Notes: generated from the letters alone by a model not told the origin. A stretch of DNA of 64,000 nucleotides from Pseudomonas lini (GCF_030812475.1 NZ_JAUSSR010000001.1:248001-312000); one strand, 5' to 3'. Positions 35,404-45,060 are shown, numbered from the stretch's first letter. Made by a program: numbers and translations.

Positions 35404-37104
35404 ATGTCCATGTCAGTAAATACCAACACTACCTCCCTGGGCGTTCAGAGAAACCTGAACAAGGCTTCCGATGCGCTGAGCAATTCGATGAACCGCTTGT
35501 CCTCCGGCCTGAAAATCAACAGCGCCAAAGATGACGCTGCCGGCCTGCAGATCGCTAACCGTCTGACCAGCCAGATCAACGGTCTGAACGTTGCCGTTAA
35601 AAACGCCAACGACGGTATCTCCATCGCCCAGACGGCTGAAGGTGCGATGCAGGAATCCACTAACATCCTGCAGCGTATGCGTGAACTGGCCCTGCAATCG
35701 TCCAACGGCGCGAACAGCGATGAGGATCGTACTTCCCTGAATCAGGAATTCACCGCACTGTCGGGTGAGCTGAACCGTATTTCCAGCACTACCACTTTCG
35801 GTGGCAAGAACCTGCTCGACGGTTCGTTCAACAACACCAGCTTCCAGGTAGGCGCCAGCGCTAACGAAACCATTTCGTTCGGCATGGGCGACCTGAGCGC
35901 CGCTGGTTTGAAAGGGTCTTATAGCAGCGCTTCTGTTACTGGCACCAACATGTCGGCCATGGCTGCTAGCGTAGAAGGTTCCACCACTACGCTGGCTTCG
36001 ACTACTGTAACGGGTGTTGCTTATACCGGGTTCGCTCCAACCGGAACCGAAAAGCTTAGCGTCAACGGTGTTGATATTACGTTGGCCGCTGGCGATAACA
36101 CCAGTACTTTGGTTGCCGCTAAGATTCAAGCTCAGGTACGGGCTGCAACGGGCAACGCTGCGTTCACCGCAGTTGCAGCGGCTGGTACTGATCCTATCGC
36201 AATAACCAATCCTACTGGTTCGGTTTCCATTGCAGGTGCAGACGCTGGCAAATTTGGTTTGACTGCTGGCACTACCAGCAACAATACAGTTGGTGCGTCC
36301 ACTACTCCAAAAGCTGGAAGTATCAACGTCAATGGTACTGATCTTACTATTGCTGCTGGCGCTACCATCACCAGCATCCTGACCAGCATTAAAGGCGTGG
36401 CTGGTATTGGAGATGCCCAGATCAACGATGGTCAAATTTCCATCACCTCCAAGGACGGCACCAAACTAACACTGGCAGACAGCGCTGGGGCGGCCAATAG
36501 CGGCTCTCTTACCATGTTGGGTCTGAAAAGCGGTACTTCAGACGTGAAGATGACGGCTGATACTTCACTGAAAATCGGCAATACCGAAATAAAGATTACT
36601 AAAGGTAGCGATCTTGACGCCGTTATCTCTTCGATCAACAGCGCCAGTGCCGGCGCAACGGCATCTAAGACCGCCGATGGCAAAATTGCTCTCAGCGGCA
36701 AGGCAGACATCGCGATCTCGGCAGGCACCACTGGTTCACTGGGTGATCTGGGCCTGACCGCCGGTATCACCAACGCCACAGAAACCCAAACCACCGTCGG
36801 TGATCTGGACATCCTGAGCGCTGCGGGTTCCCAGCAATCGGTTCAGGCACTAGATGCAGCCATCCAGCAAATCGACAGCCAGCGCGCCGCGCTGGGTGCT
36901 GTTCAAAACCGTTTCGACAGCACCGTCGCCAACCTGCAAAGCATCGCACAAAACTCCACCGCTGCCCGTGGTCGAGTGCAGGATGCTGACTTCGCTTCCG
37001 AGTCTGCAGAACTGACCAAGCAACAAACTCTGCAACAGGCTTCCACTGCGATCCTGTCCCAGGCTAACCAGATGCCATCCGCTGTAATGAAGCTCCTTCA
37101 GTAA
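35404..37104 (+). CDS. fliC: Flagellin FliC
   Basis: 566 residues. The N-terminal D0/D1 (~1-175) contains the flg22-type segment at residues 30-51 with the core '[14 protein letters not shown]'. The C-terminal D1/D0 ends '[17 protein letters not shown]'. The variable D2/D3 (~178-460) is Thr/Ala/Ser-rich, with flagellin-hook-IN-like units ('[15 protein letters not shown]', '[22 protein letters not shown]'). The middle's A/T-richer codons differ from the flanks, consistent with exchange or diversifying selection. The abundant Ser/Thr offer O-glycosylation sites. It is secreted and forms the filament. Confidence 0.97.
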   Translation: MSMSVNTNTTSLGVQRNLNKASDALSNSMNRLSSGLKINSAKDDAAGLQIANRLTSQINGLNVAVKNANDGISIAQTAEGAMQESTNILQRMRELALQSSNGANSDEDRTSLNQEFTALSGELNRISSTTTFGGKNLLDGSFNNTSFQVGASANETISFGMGDLSAAGLKGSYSSASVTGTNMSAMAASVEGSTTTLASTTVTGVAYTGFAPTGTEKLSVNGVDITLAAGDNTSTLVAAKIQAQVRAATGNAAFTAVAAAGTDPIAITNPTGSVSIAGADAGKFGLTAGTTSNNTVGASTTPKAGSINVNGTDLTIAAGATITSILTSIKGVAGIGDAQINDGQISITSKDGTKLTLADSAGAANSGSLTMLGLKSGTSDVKMTADTSLKIGNTEIKITKGSDLDAVISSINSASAGATASKTADGKIALSGKADIAISAGTTGSLGDLGLTAGITNATETQTTVGDLDILSAAGSQQSVQALDAAIQQIDSQRAALGAVQNRFDSTVANLQSIAQNSTAARGRVQDADFASESAELTKQQTLQQASTAILSQANQMPSAVMKLLQ

Positions 37105-37127
37105 TCCCAGCGTCTGGTCAGTGAAAA

Positions 37128-37154
37128 AGAAGGGCACGTCTAACGCGCCCTTTT
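37128..37154 (+). terminator. Probable terminator after fliC
   Basis: AAGGGC-A-CG / CG-C-GCCCTT stem with a 5-base loop and TTTT, 25 bases after the fliC stop. Confidence 0.75.
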
Positions 37155-37196
37155 ATTCATTACATTGACTTTCATGTGAAGTGATAGCAATAGAAT

Positions 37197-37531
37197 ATGA
37201 GTGTAACGTTAAATCAGTCCCAGCTTTAATGCGTTGTAGAGGCAATCAGTCCTGACTAGTCGCCGCCGTCAGCCGATGTGGTTCGATAAAAAACAGGTGG
37301 AACAGCCCAAGCGGGCAGAATTGAACAAGCGGTGACCGATATTCGAGATTTTGTGCCGTCCACCGAGCACAATCTGGATTTCTCGATTGATGACTCGACC
37401 GGCAGAGTCGCGGCCAGGTGATCGCTACGGGTAGTGGTGAAGTCATTCGCCAGCTGCCATCAGAAGTGACTTTGAAGTTGGATGCAAGCTTGAGTGATGC
37501 CAACAGCCTTCTGTTTGACGAAAAAGTTTAA
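37197..37531 (+). pseudogene. flaG: flaG, disrupted by at least two frameshifts
   Basis: FlaG sits between fliC and fliD in Pseudomonas. Here the same region reads as pieces in different frames. An ATG at 37197 gives MSVTLNQSQL then a stop. Next comes 'FDKKQVEQPKRAELNK' (frame 1), then 'AVTDIRDFVPSTEHNLDFSI' through 'DDSTGRVA' (shifted near 37327-37331), then 'VIATGSGEVIRQLPSEVTLK' to 'DANSLLFDEKV' and TAA (shifted near 37411-37418). Each break fits a missing base. FlaG loss changes filament length in some flagellates. A sequencing error at two or more sites is less likely but not excluded. Confidence 0.85.
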
Positions 37532-37612
37532 CCTGGCATGTGTTTTGATGGTGGCTGTTATTGGTGAATCGTTCGTCAAGAACATGGCGGCCGTCCGGTA
37601 AGGAGAAGAAGT

Positions 37613-38989
37613 ATGGCAAGTTCAACCGTCAGCGGCATTGGATCAGGGATTGACACCCAGAGCATTGTCACCGCTTTGGTTAATGCCGAAAAAGCGCCGA
37701 AGCAGGCACAGATCGACAAGCAGACCGCTTCGACCAGCACGACGCTGTCTGGTATCTCGATGATCAAGAGTGCGCTGGATACTTACCGGGCAGCGATTGC
37801 CAAACTCAATACCGCCACTGCTTTTGGTAGCATTTCCGGCGCGTCTTCCGATGAGAAAATTGCCAAGACAACGGTCACTGATACGGCTACCAATGGTTCC
37901 TATGCCCTGGAAGTCAGCAAGCTCGCCACGGCTTCAAAGGTCTCTACCGCCGTGTTTGCGGGCGGGGCGTCGAGCGTGGTCAATAGCGGTACGCAAGCAA
38001 CCACGCTGACCATTTCACAATCAGGTTCTGATTACGGTGTCATCATCGAACCCGGTGCGACTCTGCAGCAGACTCGTGATGCGATTAACACCCAGCTCAA
38101 GTCGAAGAATATCAGTGCAAACATTCTTACCGATGCCAGCGGCTCTCGATTGGTTTTGAGTTCGAATACAACCGGCAAGGGTACTGAACTCACCCTCAGT
38201 GGTGCTGATGAGCTGACCAAAGACTACGTGGTCACTACCATTCCGCAGAATGCCGAGTACACGCTCGATAATGTAAAGATGGAGTCCGCTTCCAACTCTG
38301 TCAGTTCGGTCGTCAGTGGGGTTAATCTCGAGCTGATTGCAGAAGGAAAATCCACAATTACGGTATCGACCAGTACCGCGCAATTGAAAACTTCCGCACA
38401 AGCGTTCGTATCGGCTTATAACGCGCTGATGACGGCTATCAATACGCAAACCAAGGTAAGTGCGACAGTGACCGCTACTGGCGGTGCGACCACGACGGGT
38501 GGTGCGCTCACGGGTGATGCGACGATGCGTAGCCTGGTGTCTTCAGTGCGCAATGAGCTGGTATTTGTGGAAGGTGGTGCAGGAAGCAGTGGCTTAAGCA
38601 TGCTTTCGCAGCTAGGCATCAACACCGACAAAAGCACCGGGCTGCTAGCCATCGATGATGCCAAATGGGACAGGGGCGTGAAGGCATTTGGTTCCGAAGT
38701 CGCCGAGCTATTCACTGGCAAAAGTGGCCTTATCAGTCGCATGACGAGCGCAACTGATGCGTTCGCGAAATCCGGAGGAGTGCTGGCTCAGCGCCAGACC
38801 AGCCTGACTGACTCCCTGGACTCACTCAAGGTCGATCAGGAAGAATTGACCCGCCGCGTGGCATCCTTGCAAACCACGTTGACTGCAAAGTACACGGCTA
38901 TGGATACCCTTATCGCGCAGTTGAATGCGAGCTCCAAAAGTATCATGACGACACTTAATGCGTTGAACAAAGCCAATGACGACGACTGA
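37613..38989 (+). CDS. fliD: Flagellar filament cap protein FliD (HAP2)
   Basis: 458 residues. The N-terminal 'VSGIGSGIDTQSIVTALVNAEKAP' (FliD_N) and the C-terminal coiled coil ('RVASLQTTLTAKYTAMDTLIAQLNASSKSIMTTLNALN') are diagnostic. The pentameric cap chaperones flagellin assembly at the filament tip and can act as an adhesin. It lies 82 bases after the broken flaG and ends in its own terminator. Confidence 0.95.
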   Translation: MASSTVSGIGSGIDTQSIVTALVNAEKAPKQAQIDKQTASTSTTLSGISMIKSALDTYRAAIAKLNTATAFGSISGASSDEKIAKTTVTDTATNGSYALEVSKLATASKVSTAVFAGGASSVVNSGTQATTLTISQSGSDYGVIIEPGATLQQTRDAINTQLKSKNISANILTDASGSRLVLSSNTTGKGTELTLSGADELTKDYVVTTIPQNAEYTLDNVKMESASNSVSSVVSGVNLELIAEGKSTITVSTSTAQLKTSAQAFVSAYNALMTAINTQTKVSATVTATGGATTTGGALTGDATMRSLVSSVRNELVFVEGGAGSSGLSMLSQLGINTDKSTGLLAIDDAKWDRGVKAFGSEVAELFTGKSGLISRMTSATDAFAKSGGVLAQRQTSLTDSLDSLKVDQEELTRRVASLQTTLTAKYTAMDTLIAQLNASSKSIMTTLNALNKANDDD

Positions 38990-39005
38990 CGATCATCAGG
39001 CAGTA

Positions 39006-39045
39006 AAACCCGGATACCTGTCCTCAGGCGATCCGGGTTTTTTTT
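39006..39045 (+). terminator. Strong intrinsic terminator after fliD
   Basis: AAACCCGGAT...ATCCGGGTTT 10-bp perfect stem with a T-run, 17 bases past the fliD stop. It separates fliD from fliS, which has its own sigma28 promoter. Confidence 0.95.
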
Positions 39046-39067
39046 GTTGAGCGTAATGGGCTGTTAT

Positions 39068-39094
39068 TAAAGTTTCGCTTGCTAAGGTCGATAA
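39068..39094 (+). promoter_or_regulatory. Sigma28 (FliA) promoter of fliST
   Basis: TAAAG at 39068-39072, 14 bases, then GTCGATAA at 39087-39094. Same architecture and spacing as the fliC promoter. It is 50 bases before fliS. Confidence 0.8.
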
Positions 39095-39143
39095 CCTGTC
39101 ATAGCAGAAAATCGACAGCTTATTGTTTTTCGAGGAACCAGCC

Positions 39144-39539
39144 GTGAACCCCATGAAAGCCCTTCGCCAGTATCAAATGGTCAACTCGCATGCGCAGACT
39201 TCCGAGGCTAGCCCGCATCGATTGGTACAGATGCTGATGCAAGGAGGTCTGGATCGTATTGCGCAGGCAAAAGGAGCGATTGAGCGTAACGATATAGCTA
39301 CCAAAGGCCTCTGTATTGGCAAAGCGGTCGCAATCGTCGGTGGTTTGCGTGAGGGACTGGACCCTGAGAAGTCGCCAACCCCTTTGTCTGATCTCGACAA
39401 CCTCTACGATTACATGATGCGTCGGTTGACGGAGGCGAATATCAAAAGTGATCCGCGCATCCTCGATGAGGTTGCCGGTTTGCTCAGTAATATCAAAGAA
39501 GGTTGGGATGCCATCGCGCCCGGAAATACTTCGCTTTAA
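39144..39539 (+). CDS. fliS: Flagellin export chaperone FliS
   Basis: 131 residues from a GTG at 39144 (V/M-NPMKALRQYQMVNSHAQT), with GAGGAA at good spacing. FliS motifs are 'EASPHRLVQMLMQGGLDRIAQAKGAIE' (~20-46) and 'LDNLYDYMMRRLTEANIKSDPRILDEV'. It binds newly made flagellin and keeps it unpolymerised for export. It is followed by fliT after 17 bases. Confidence 0.94.
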   Translation: MNPMKALRQYQMVNSHAQTSEASPHRLVQMLMQGGLDRIAQAKGAIERNDIATKGLCIGKAVAIVGGLREGLDPEKSPTPLSDLDNLYDYMMRRLTEANIKSDPRILDEVAGLLSNIKEGWDAIAPGNTSL

Positions 39540-39556
39540 TCTTCGAGGTAAAGGCC

Positions 39557-39853
39557 ATGAGTCAAGCACTGCAACGGATTGAACAAACCCGCGAAGCCCT
39601 TATCGACGCGCTGGCCGAGCGCAATTGGGATGCGATCGGCGAACTGGATATGGCGTGTCGGGAATGCGTTGACCAGGTGCTCACCGAAGCGCCGATCGAC
39701 GAGGCAGCGGTGCGCACGAATCTGGAAAGCCTGCTGGCGGTCTACAAGGATTTATTGACGGCAACGATGGGCGAGCGCCAATCGATAGTCGACGAAATGT
39801 CCCAGATCACCCAAGCGAAGAACGCGGCAAAGGTTTACCATCTGTTCGGTTGA
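39557..39853 (+). CDS. fliT: Flagellar protein FliT
   Basis: 98 residues (MSQALQRIEQTREALIDALA), all-helical, as expected for FliT, the export chaperone of FliD. Its position directly after fliS and its length support the call; sequence conservation in this family is low. The C-terminus 'AKVYHLFG' is Pseudomonas-like. Confidence 0.85.
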   Translation: MSQALQRIEQTREALIDALAERNWDAIGELDMACRECVDQVLTEAPIDEAAVRTNLESLLAVYKDLLTATMGERQSIVDEMSQITQAKNAAKVYHLFG

Positions 39854-39888
39854 AAAACCGGCAGTCCCACATGTAGTGCGCCATAAAT

Positions 39889-39917
39889 TTGACTGTGCAC
39901 GGTTTTTTGACTTAACT
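39889..39917 (+). promoter_or_regulatory. Candidate sigma70 promoter of fleQ
   Basis: TTGACT at 39889-39894, 17 bases, TTAACT at 39912-39917, then 105 bases to the fleQ start. FleQ tops the flagellar cascade and is sigma70-driven in Pseudomonas, which fits. The sequence match is good at -35 and fair at -10. Confidence 0.6.
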
Positions 39918-40022
39918 AGTGGCTGTTCGCACATTTCAGGCGTCTACAGGCCTTTCGGTCTGCGAACGTCTAGCTTGCCCACTCATTTCGGGCACCGAGT
40001 TGACTAGGGAAGTTGCTATTGC

Positions 40023-41498
40023 ATGTGGCGTGAAACCAAAATTCTGCTGATAGATGACGATAGCGTTCGCCGCCGGGATCTTGCGGTGATTTTGAATTTT
40101 CTTGGCGAAGAAAATTTGCCCTGCGGCAGCCATGACTGGCAGCAGGCGGTCGGCTCGTTGTCATCAAGTCGTGAAGTGATCTGTGTCCTTATCGGGACGG
40201 TCAATGCGCCTGGTGCACTTCTGGGCCTGTTAAAGACACTCTCGACCTGGGATGAGTTCCTTCCGGTGTTGTTAATGGGCGATAATTCTTCCGTTGAATT
40301 GCCCGAAGACCTGCGTCGTCGAGTGCTGTCGACCTTGGAGATGCCCCCCAGCTACAGCAAATTGCTCGACTCGTTGCACCGTGCCCAGGTCTATCGCGAG
40401 ATGTACGACCAGGCGCGCGAGCGCGGTCGCCATCGCGAGCCCAATCTTTTCCGCAGTCTGGTCGGCACCAGCCGGGCGATTCAGCACGTGCGGCAGATGA
40501 TGCAGCAGGTTGCCGACACCGATGCCAGCGTGCTGATCCTCGGGGAGTCCGGCACCGGCAAGGAAGTGGTGGCACGTAACCTCCACTATCACTCCAAGCG
40601 GCGTGACGCGCCGTTCGTGCCGGTCAATTGCGGGGCGATTCCGGCGGAATTGCTGGAAAGCGAACTGTTCGGGCATGAGAAGGGCGCCTTCACCGGGGCG
40701 ATCACCAGTCGGGCCGGACGCTTCGAGCTGGCCAATGGCGGCACCCTGTTCCTCGATGAAATCGGCGACATGCCGCTGCCGATGCAGGTCAAGCTGTTGC
40801 GCGTGCTGCAGGAGCGCACGTTCGAGCGCGTGGGCAGCAACAAGACCCAGAGCGTCGATGTGCGCATCATCGCGGCGACCCACAAGAATCTTGAAAGCAT
40901 GATCGAGATCGGCTCGTTCCGCGAAGACCTGTACTACCGCCTGAACGTGTTCCCGATCGAAATGGCGCCGCTGCGCGAGCGTGTCGAAGACATCCCGCTG
41001 CTGATGAACGAGCTGATCTCGCGCATGGAGCACGAGAAGCGCGGTTCGATCCGCTTCAATTCCGCGGCGATCATGTCGCTGTGTCGTCACGGCTGGCCGG
41101 GCAACGTCCGTGAGCTCGCCAACCTGGTGGAGCGCATGGCGATCATGCATCCCTACGGGGTGATCGGCGTGGTCGAGTTGCCGAAGAAATTCCGCTATGT
41201 CGACGATGAAGACGAGCAACTGGTCGACAGCCTGCGCAGTGATCTCGAAGAGCGGGTGGCCATCAACGGCCATGCCCCGAACTTCAGCGCCAACGCGCTG
41301 CTGCCGCCGGAAGGCCTGGACCTGAAGGACTACCTGGGTGGTCTGGAACAGGGGCTGATTCAGCAGGCGCTGGATGATGCCAATGGCATCGTGGCGCGCG
41401 CCGCGGAACGGTTGCGCATTCGTCGCACCACCCTGGTGGAGAAGATGCGCAAGTACGGCATGAGCCGGCGTGAGGGTGATGAACAGGCGGAGGATTGA
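40023..41498 (+). CDS. fleQ: Flagellar master regulator FleQ
   Basis: 491 residues. The N-terminal receiver-like domain (1-~120) lacks a phosphoacceptor Asp ('[11 protein letters not shown]' where it should be), as in FleQ. The AAA+ domain (~140-380) has Walker A 'GESGTGKE', 'GAFTGA' for sigma54 contact and Walker B '[12 protein letters not shown]'. The HTH is '[21 protein letters not shown]'. FleQ activates flagellar sigma54 promoters, here flgF, fleS, fliE, fliK and fliL, and represses biofilm genes in a c-di-GMP dependent way. FleN is outside the window. Confidence 0.97.
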   Translation: MWRETKILLIDDDSVRRRDLAVILNFLGEENLPCGSHDWQQAVGSLSSSREVICVLIGTVNAPGALLGLLKTLSTWDEFLPVLLMGDNSSVELPEDLRRRVLSTLEMPPSYSKLLDSLHRAQVYREMYDQARERGRHREPNLFRSLVGTSRAIQHVRQMMQQVADTDASVLILGESGTGKEVVARNLHYHSKRRDAPFVPVNCGAIPAELLESELFGHEKGAFTGAITSRAGRFELANGGTLFLDEIGDMPLPMQVKLLRVLQERTFERVGSNKTQSVDVRIIAATHKNLESMIEIGSFREDLYYRLNVFPIEMAPLRERVEDIPLLMNELISRMEHEKRGSIRFNSAAIMSLCRHGWPGNVRELANLVERMAIMHPYGVIGVVELPKKFRYVDDEDEQLVDSLRSDLEERVAINGHAPNFSANALLPPEGLDLKDYLGGLEQGLIQQALDDANGIVARAAERLRIRRTTLVEKMRKYGMSRREGDEQAED

Positions 41499-41514
41499 CG
41501 CCTGTTTCGCCCCC

Positions 41515-41707
41515 CTGTAGGAGCTGGCTTGCCAGCGATGGACTCAAAGGCGCCGCGTTTAACCGGTAAACACGCGTTATCGCGTCCTCCCCTGTAGAAG
41601 CGAGCTTGCTCCGGGCGGCGTTCCGACGATGGTCGTTAACGATAACGCGTTCTTTCAGGATGCACGCGTTGTCCTTGCGTTTTTCGCGAGCAAGCTCGCT
41701 CCTACAG
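41515..41707. repeat. Compound REP cluster between fleQ and fleS
   Basis: A GGAGCTGGCTTGCCAGCGAT unit (41520-41539), a degenerate AAGCGAGCTTGCTCCGGGCG unit (41598-41617) and an inverse GAGCAAGCTCGCTCCTACAG (41688-41707). The spacer 41637-41680 (AACGATAACGCGTTCTTTCAGGAT onward) closely matches the spacer of the REP pair at 54508-54608, so the longer composite is the repeated unit. It ends 14 bases before the fleS sigma54 site. Confidence 0.85.
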
Positions 41708-41721
41708 TGTGCGGTTTTTTC

Positions 41722-41737
41722 AGGCACGGGTATTGCT
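41722..41737 (+). promoter_or_regulatory. Sigma54 (-24/-12) promoter of fleSR
   Basis: AGGCACGGGTATTGCT: GG at 41723-41724 and GC at 41735-41736 with near-consensus flanks (GGCACG, TTGC). It lies 57 bases before the fleS start, fitting FleQ/RpoN control of the second-tier fleSR system. Confidence 0.88.
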
Positions 41738-41793
41738 ATAGCTCTCGCAACGTTCCGTTTATCTGACGGTCCAGCCCAGCGAGTGAGCACACG

Positions 41794-43014
41794 ATGCCCC
41801 AAGCCGCCCAGATCTCTCCTGTCCCTGACGCTTCGGGGCACCCGTCCGTAGAGCAGGCAAGCCGGCTTGGCCTCGAGCAGTCGTTTGCCCTGTTCAACCA
41901 GATGTCGAGCCAGTTGACCGATTCCTACAGCATGCTCGAGGCCCGGGTCACCGAGCTCAAGGGTGAGCTGGAAGTGGTCAGCGCCCAGCGCATGCAGGAA
42001 CTGGCGGAAAAAGAACGCCTGGCCAACCGCCTGCAACACCTCCTTGATCTGTTGCCCGGCGGCGTGATCGTCATCGATGCCCAGGGCATCGTGCGTGAAG
42101 CCAACCCGGCGGCCTGCGAACTGCTGGGGCTGCCCCTCGAGGGCGAGTTGTGGCGGCAGGTTATTGCCCGGTGCTTCGCGCCCCGGGAGGACGATGGTCA
42201 TGAAGTGTCTCTCAAGGATGGCCGACGATTGTCGATCGCCACGCGGTCGCTGGATGCCGAGCCGGGTCAACTGGTGCTGCTCAACGACCTGACTGAAACC
42301 CGGCACCTGCAGGATCAACTGGCGCGCCATGAACGTCTGTCGTCCCTGGGGCGCATGGTCGCCTCGCTCGCCCATCAGATTCGCACACCCTTGTCCGCGG
42401 CCTTGCTCTATGCCAGTCATTTGACTGAGCAGACGCTGCCGGTCGAGACCCAACAACGTTTTGCCGGGCGCCTCAAGGAGCGCTTGCATGAACTCGAACA
42501 TCAAGTGCGCGACATGCTGGTGTTCGCCCGCGGCGAGCTGCCGCTGACCGATCGCATCACGCCGAAAATGCTCTTGCAGTCACTGCAGGCAGCGGCGCTG
42601 ACCCAGGTGCAGGATGTGTCGATCCGCTGGCAGTGCGACAGCCATGCGGGCGAGCTGCTGTGCAATCGCGACACCCTGGTCGGTGCCCTGTTGAATCTCA
42701 TTGAAAACGCCATTCAGGCCAGTACCGGGGGCGTGCGCTTGAAGGTCCATCTCTATACCCGCGACAACCACTTGTGCGTCGCGGTCAGTGACAGCGGCAG
42801 TGGCATCGACAGCCAGGTGCTGGCCCGCCTGGGCGAGCCGTTTTTCACCACCAAGACCACCGGCACCGGCCTCGGCCTGACCGTGGTCAAGGCGGTGGCG
42901 CGGGCCCATCAGGGCGAATTGCAGCTGCGCTCGCGGCTCGGTCGCGGCACCTGCGCGCGGGTGAGCCTGCCGCTTTTTTCGGCGGACAAGCCCAGCGTTC
43001 AGGGGGCGCAATGA
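41794..43014 (+). CDS. fleS: Flagellar sensor histidine kinase FleS
   Basis: 406 residues without transmembrane helices, so cytoplasmic. There is an N-terminal coiled-coil segment (~45-80), PAS (~85-165), H-box 'ERLSSLGRMVASLAHQIRTPLSAALLY' (~180-205), N-box 'LIENAIQAS' and G boxes 'DSGSGI' and 'GTGLGLTVVK'. It phosphorylates FleR, which drives mid-tier flagellar genes. Its TGA overlaps the fleR ATG (ATGA), so translation is coupled. Confidence 0.95.
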   Translation: MPQAAQISPVPDASGHPSVEQASRLGLEQSFALFNQMSSQLTDSYSMLEARVTELKGELEVVSAQRMQELAEKERLANRLQHLLDLLPGGVIVIDAQGIVREANPAACELLGLPLEGELWRQVIARCFAPREDDGHEVSLKDGRRLSIATRSLDAEPGQLVLLNDLTETRHLQDQLARHERLSSLGRMVASLAHQIRTPLSAALLYASHLTEQTLPVETQQRFAGRLKERLHELEHQVRDMLVFARGELPLTDRITPKMLLQSLQAAALTQVQDVSIRWQCDSHAGELLCNRDTLVGALLNLIENAIQASTGGVRLKVHLYTRDNHLCVAVSDSGSGIDSQVLARLGEPFFTTKTTGTGLGLTVVKAVARAHQGELQLRSRLGRGTCARVSLPLFSADKPSVQGAQ

Positions 43015-44405
43015 GCACCATGGCGATCAAGGTGTTGCTGGTCGAGGACGACCGCGCACTGCGCGAAGCCTTGGCGGATACGCTGCTGCTCGGCGGGCAC
43101 GCCTACACCGCCGTGGGTTCGGCGCAGGAGGCGCTGGCTGCTGTCAGTTGCGAGGCGTTCAACCTGGTGCTCAGCGACGTCAACATGCCGGGCATGGATG
43201 GCCATCAACTGCTCGGATTGTTGCGGGCGCGTCAGCCGCAATTGCCGGTGTTGCTGATGACAGCCCATGGCGCAGTGGAACGGGCGGTCGATGCGATGCG
43301 CCAGGGCGCGGCGGATTACCTGGTCAAGCCGTTCGAGCCCAGGACCTTGCTCGATCTGGTGGCGCGGCATGCGCTTGGCAGTCTTGGTGCGAGCGAAGGC
43401 GAGGGGCCGATAGCGTTCGAGCCGGCCAGTGCGCAATTGCTGGCATTGGCCGCGCGGGTCGCGCGCAGTGATTCCACGGTGCTGATCTCCGGTGAGTCCG
43501 GGACCGGCAAGGAAGTGCTGGCGCGGTACATCCACCAGCACTCTCACCGCGCCAGTCAGCCGTTCATTGCGATCAACTGCGCAGCCATCCCGGACAACAT
43601 GCTCGAGGCCACGCTGTTCGGACACGAGAAGGGCTCGTTCACCGGAGCCATCGCAGCGCAGGCCGGCAAGTTCGAACAGGCGGATGGCGGGACCCTCCTG
43701 CTCGACGAAATTTCCGAAATGCCCCTGGGCCTGCAGGCCAAGCTGCTGCGCGTGTTGCAGGAGCGGGAGGTCGAGCGGGTCGGTGCGCGCAAGCCGATCG
43801 TCCTGGATATTCGCGTGGTCGCCACCACCAACCGTGACCTGGCCGCTGAAGTGGCGGCGGGGCGGTTTCGTGAAGATTTGTACTATCGGTTGTCGGTATT
43901 TCCGCTGGCCTGGCGTCCGTTGCGCGAGCGCACCGCGGATATCCTGCCGCTGGCCGAGCGTTTGCTGGCCAGGCACGTGAACAAGATGAAGCATGCCGCG
44001 GCACGCCTGTCGCCCGAGGCGCAGGCCTGCCTGATCGGTTATCCATGGCCTGGCAACGTGCGCGAGCTGGATAACGCGATTCAGCGCGCGTTGATTTTGC
44101 AGCAGGGCGGGTTGATTCAGCCCCAGGATTTCTGTTTGGCCGGGCCGGTGGCCTGTGCGCCGTTACCAGTCTTGGCACCTGCGACGGTGCGCGCGGTGGA
44201 GGTCGAAGCGGAATCCGCCGGGGCCTTGGGCGATGATTTGCGGCGCCGTGAGTTCCAGATGATCATCGACACGTTGCGCGCCGAGCGAGGCCGTCGCAAG
44301 GAAGCTGCCGAACGCCTGGGCATCAGTCCGCGCACCTTGCGCTACAAGCTGGCGCAGATGCGCGATGCCGGCATGGACGTGGAAGCCTGTCTGTTCGCCA
44401 CCTGA
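43011..44405 (+). CDS. fleR: Flagellar sigma54-dependent response regulator FleR
   Basis: 464 residues. The receiver has D13, D14, phosphoacceptor D56 ('LVLSDVNMPGMDG') and 'VKPFEPR'. The AAA+ domain has Walker A 'GESGTGKE' and 'DGGTLLLDEISEM'. The sigma54 loop reads GSFTGA, a conservative variant of GAFTGA. The C-terminal HTH is 'KEAAERLGISPRTLRYKLAQM'. It activates genes such as flgK/L or basal-body operons in other pseudomonads. Confidence 0.96.
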   Translation: MSTMAIKVLLVEDDRALREALADTLLLGGHAYTAVGSAQEALAAVSCEAFNLVLSDVNMPGMDGHQLLGLLRARQPQLPVLLMTAHGAVERAVDAMRQGAADYLVKPFEPRTLLDLVARHALGSLGASEGEGPIAFEPASAQLLALAARVARSDSTVLISGESGTGKEVLARYIHQHSHRASQPFIAINCAAIPDNMLEATLFGHEKGSFTGAIAAQAGKFEQADGGTLLLDEISEMPLGLQAKLLRVLQEREVERVGARKPIVLDIRVVATTNRDLAAEVAAGRFREDLYYRLSVFPLAWRPLRERTADILPLAERLLARHVNKMKHAAARLSPEAQACLIGYPWPGNVRELDNAIQRALILQQGGLIQPQDFCLAGPVACAPLPVLAPATVRAVEVEAESAGALGDDLRRREFQMIIDTLRAERGRRKEAAERLGISPRTLRYKLAQMRDAGMDVEACLFAT

Positions 44406-44437
44406 CTCACCCAATCCTGCCGCAACACGCCCCCCCC

Positions 44438-44596
44438 GTAGGAGCTGGCTTGCCAGCGAAGGCGGCCTGTCAACCAACACATGCATCGACTGACACCCCC
44501 CCCCCGTAGGAGCTGGCTTGCCAGCGAAGGCGACCAGTCAACCAACACATGTATTGGCCGAGAGACCGCTTTCGCTGGCAAGCCGGCTCCTGCAGG
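44438..44596. repeat. Three-unit REP array with a ~70-bp direct duplication and poly-C tracts
   Basis: CCCCCCCGTAGGAGCTGGCT at 44431-44450 and CCCCCCCGTAGGAGCTGGCT at 44499-44518 begin two near-identical direct copies that share the downstream AACCAACACATG. An inverse unit (TTTCGCTGGCAAGCCGGCTC at 44570-44589) closes the array. The two direct units point to recent tandem duplication. C-runs of about eight to ten bases precede each copy. Confidence 0.88.
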
Positions 44597-44638
44597 GGCG
44601 TAGCGTTTGGGAGTCTTTTGTTCAGAGCGCCATGGAGC

Positions 44639-44654
44639 TGGCACCCTTGTTGCT
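44639..44654 (+). promoter_or_regulatory. Sigma54 (-24/-12) promoter of fliEFGHIJ
   Basis: TGGCACCCTTGTTGCT matches the consensus exactly at TGGCAC and TTGC, with GG at 44640-44641 and GC at 44652-44653. It lies 62 bases before fliE. Confidence 0.93.
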
Positions 44655-44715
44655 AACACCTGACTACCCGCCGAGTGAGCGTCAAAAAATTGCGGGTCGC
44701 CAGAGAGAGTAGACG

Positions 44716-45045
44716 ATGAGCCAAGGTATTGAATTCAATCGGTTGATGCTGGATATGCGGGCCATGCAAATGGATGCCATGTCTGCGCCGAAACCGACGG
44801 CTGCCGTGCCTCAACTACCGGGCAGCAGCTTTGCCGACATGCTCGGTCAGGCCGTGAATAAAGTGAACGAAACCCAGCAGGCCTCCAGCCAGTTGTCCAC
44901 GGCGTTCGAGATCGGCAAAAGCGGTGTCGACTTGACCGACGTGATGATTGCCAAGGAAAAAGCCGGCGTGTCTTTCCAGGCGATCACCCAAGTCCGAAAC
45001 AAGCTGGTCCAGGCCTACCAAGACATCATGCAGATGCCGGTTTAA
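44716..45045 (+). CDS. fliE: Flagellar hook-basal body complex protein FliE
   Basis: 109 residues. The family signature is '[28 protein letters not shown]' (~36) and the C-terminal '[34 protein letters not shown]'. FliE joins the MS ring to the rod and is needed early in export. The ribosome site (GAGAGAGTAGACG) precedes ATG 44716. Confidence 0.96.
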   Translation: MSQGIEFNRLMLDMRAMQMDAMSAPKPTAAVPQLPGSSFADMLGQAVNKVNETQQASSQLSTAFEIGKSGVDLTDVMIAKEKAGVSFQAITQVRNKLVQAYQDIMQMPV

Positions 45046-45060
45046 GGACGATAGCGAGTC

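Larger units (their letters stand above)
44406..44715. other. fleR-fliE intergenic region: tandem REP copies and fliE promoter
   Basis: No coding sequence is supported. The region holds a three-unit REP array (44438-44596) with two poly-C runs and the sigma54 site at 44639-44654. Confidence 0.8.
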
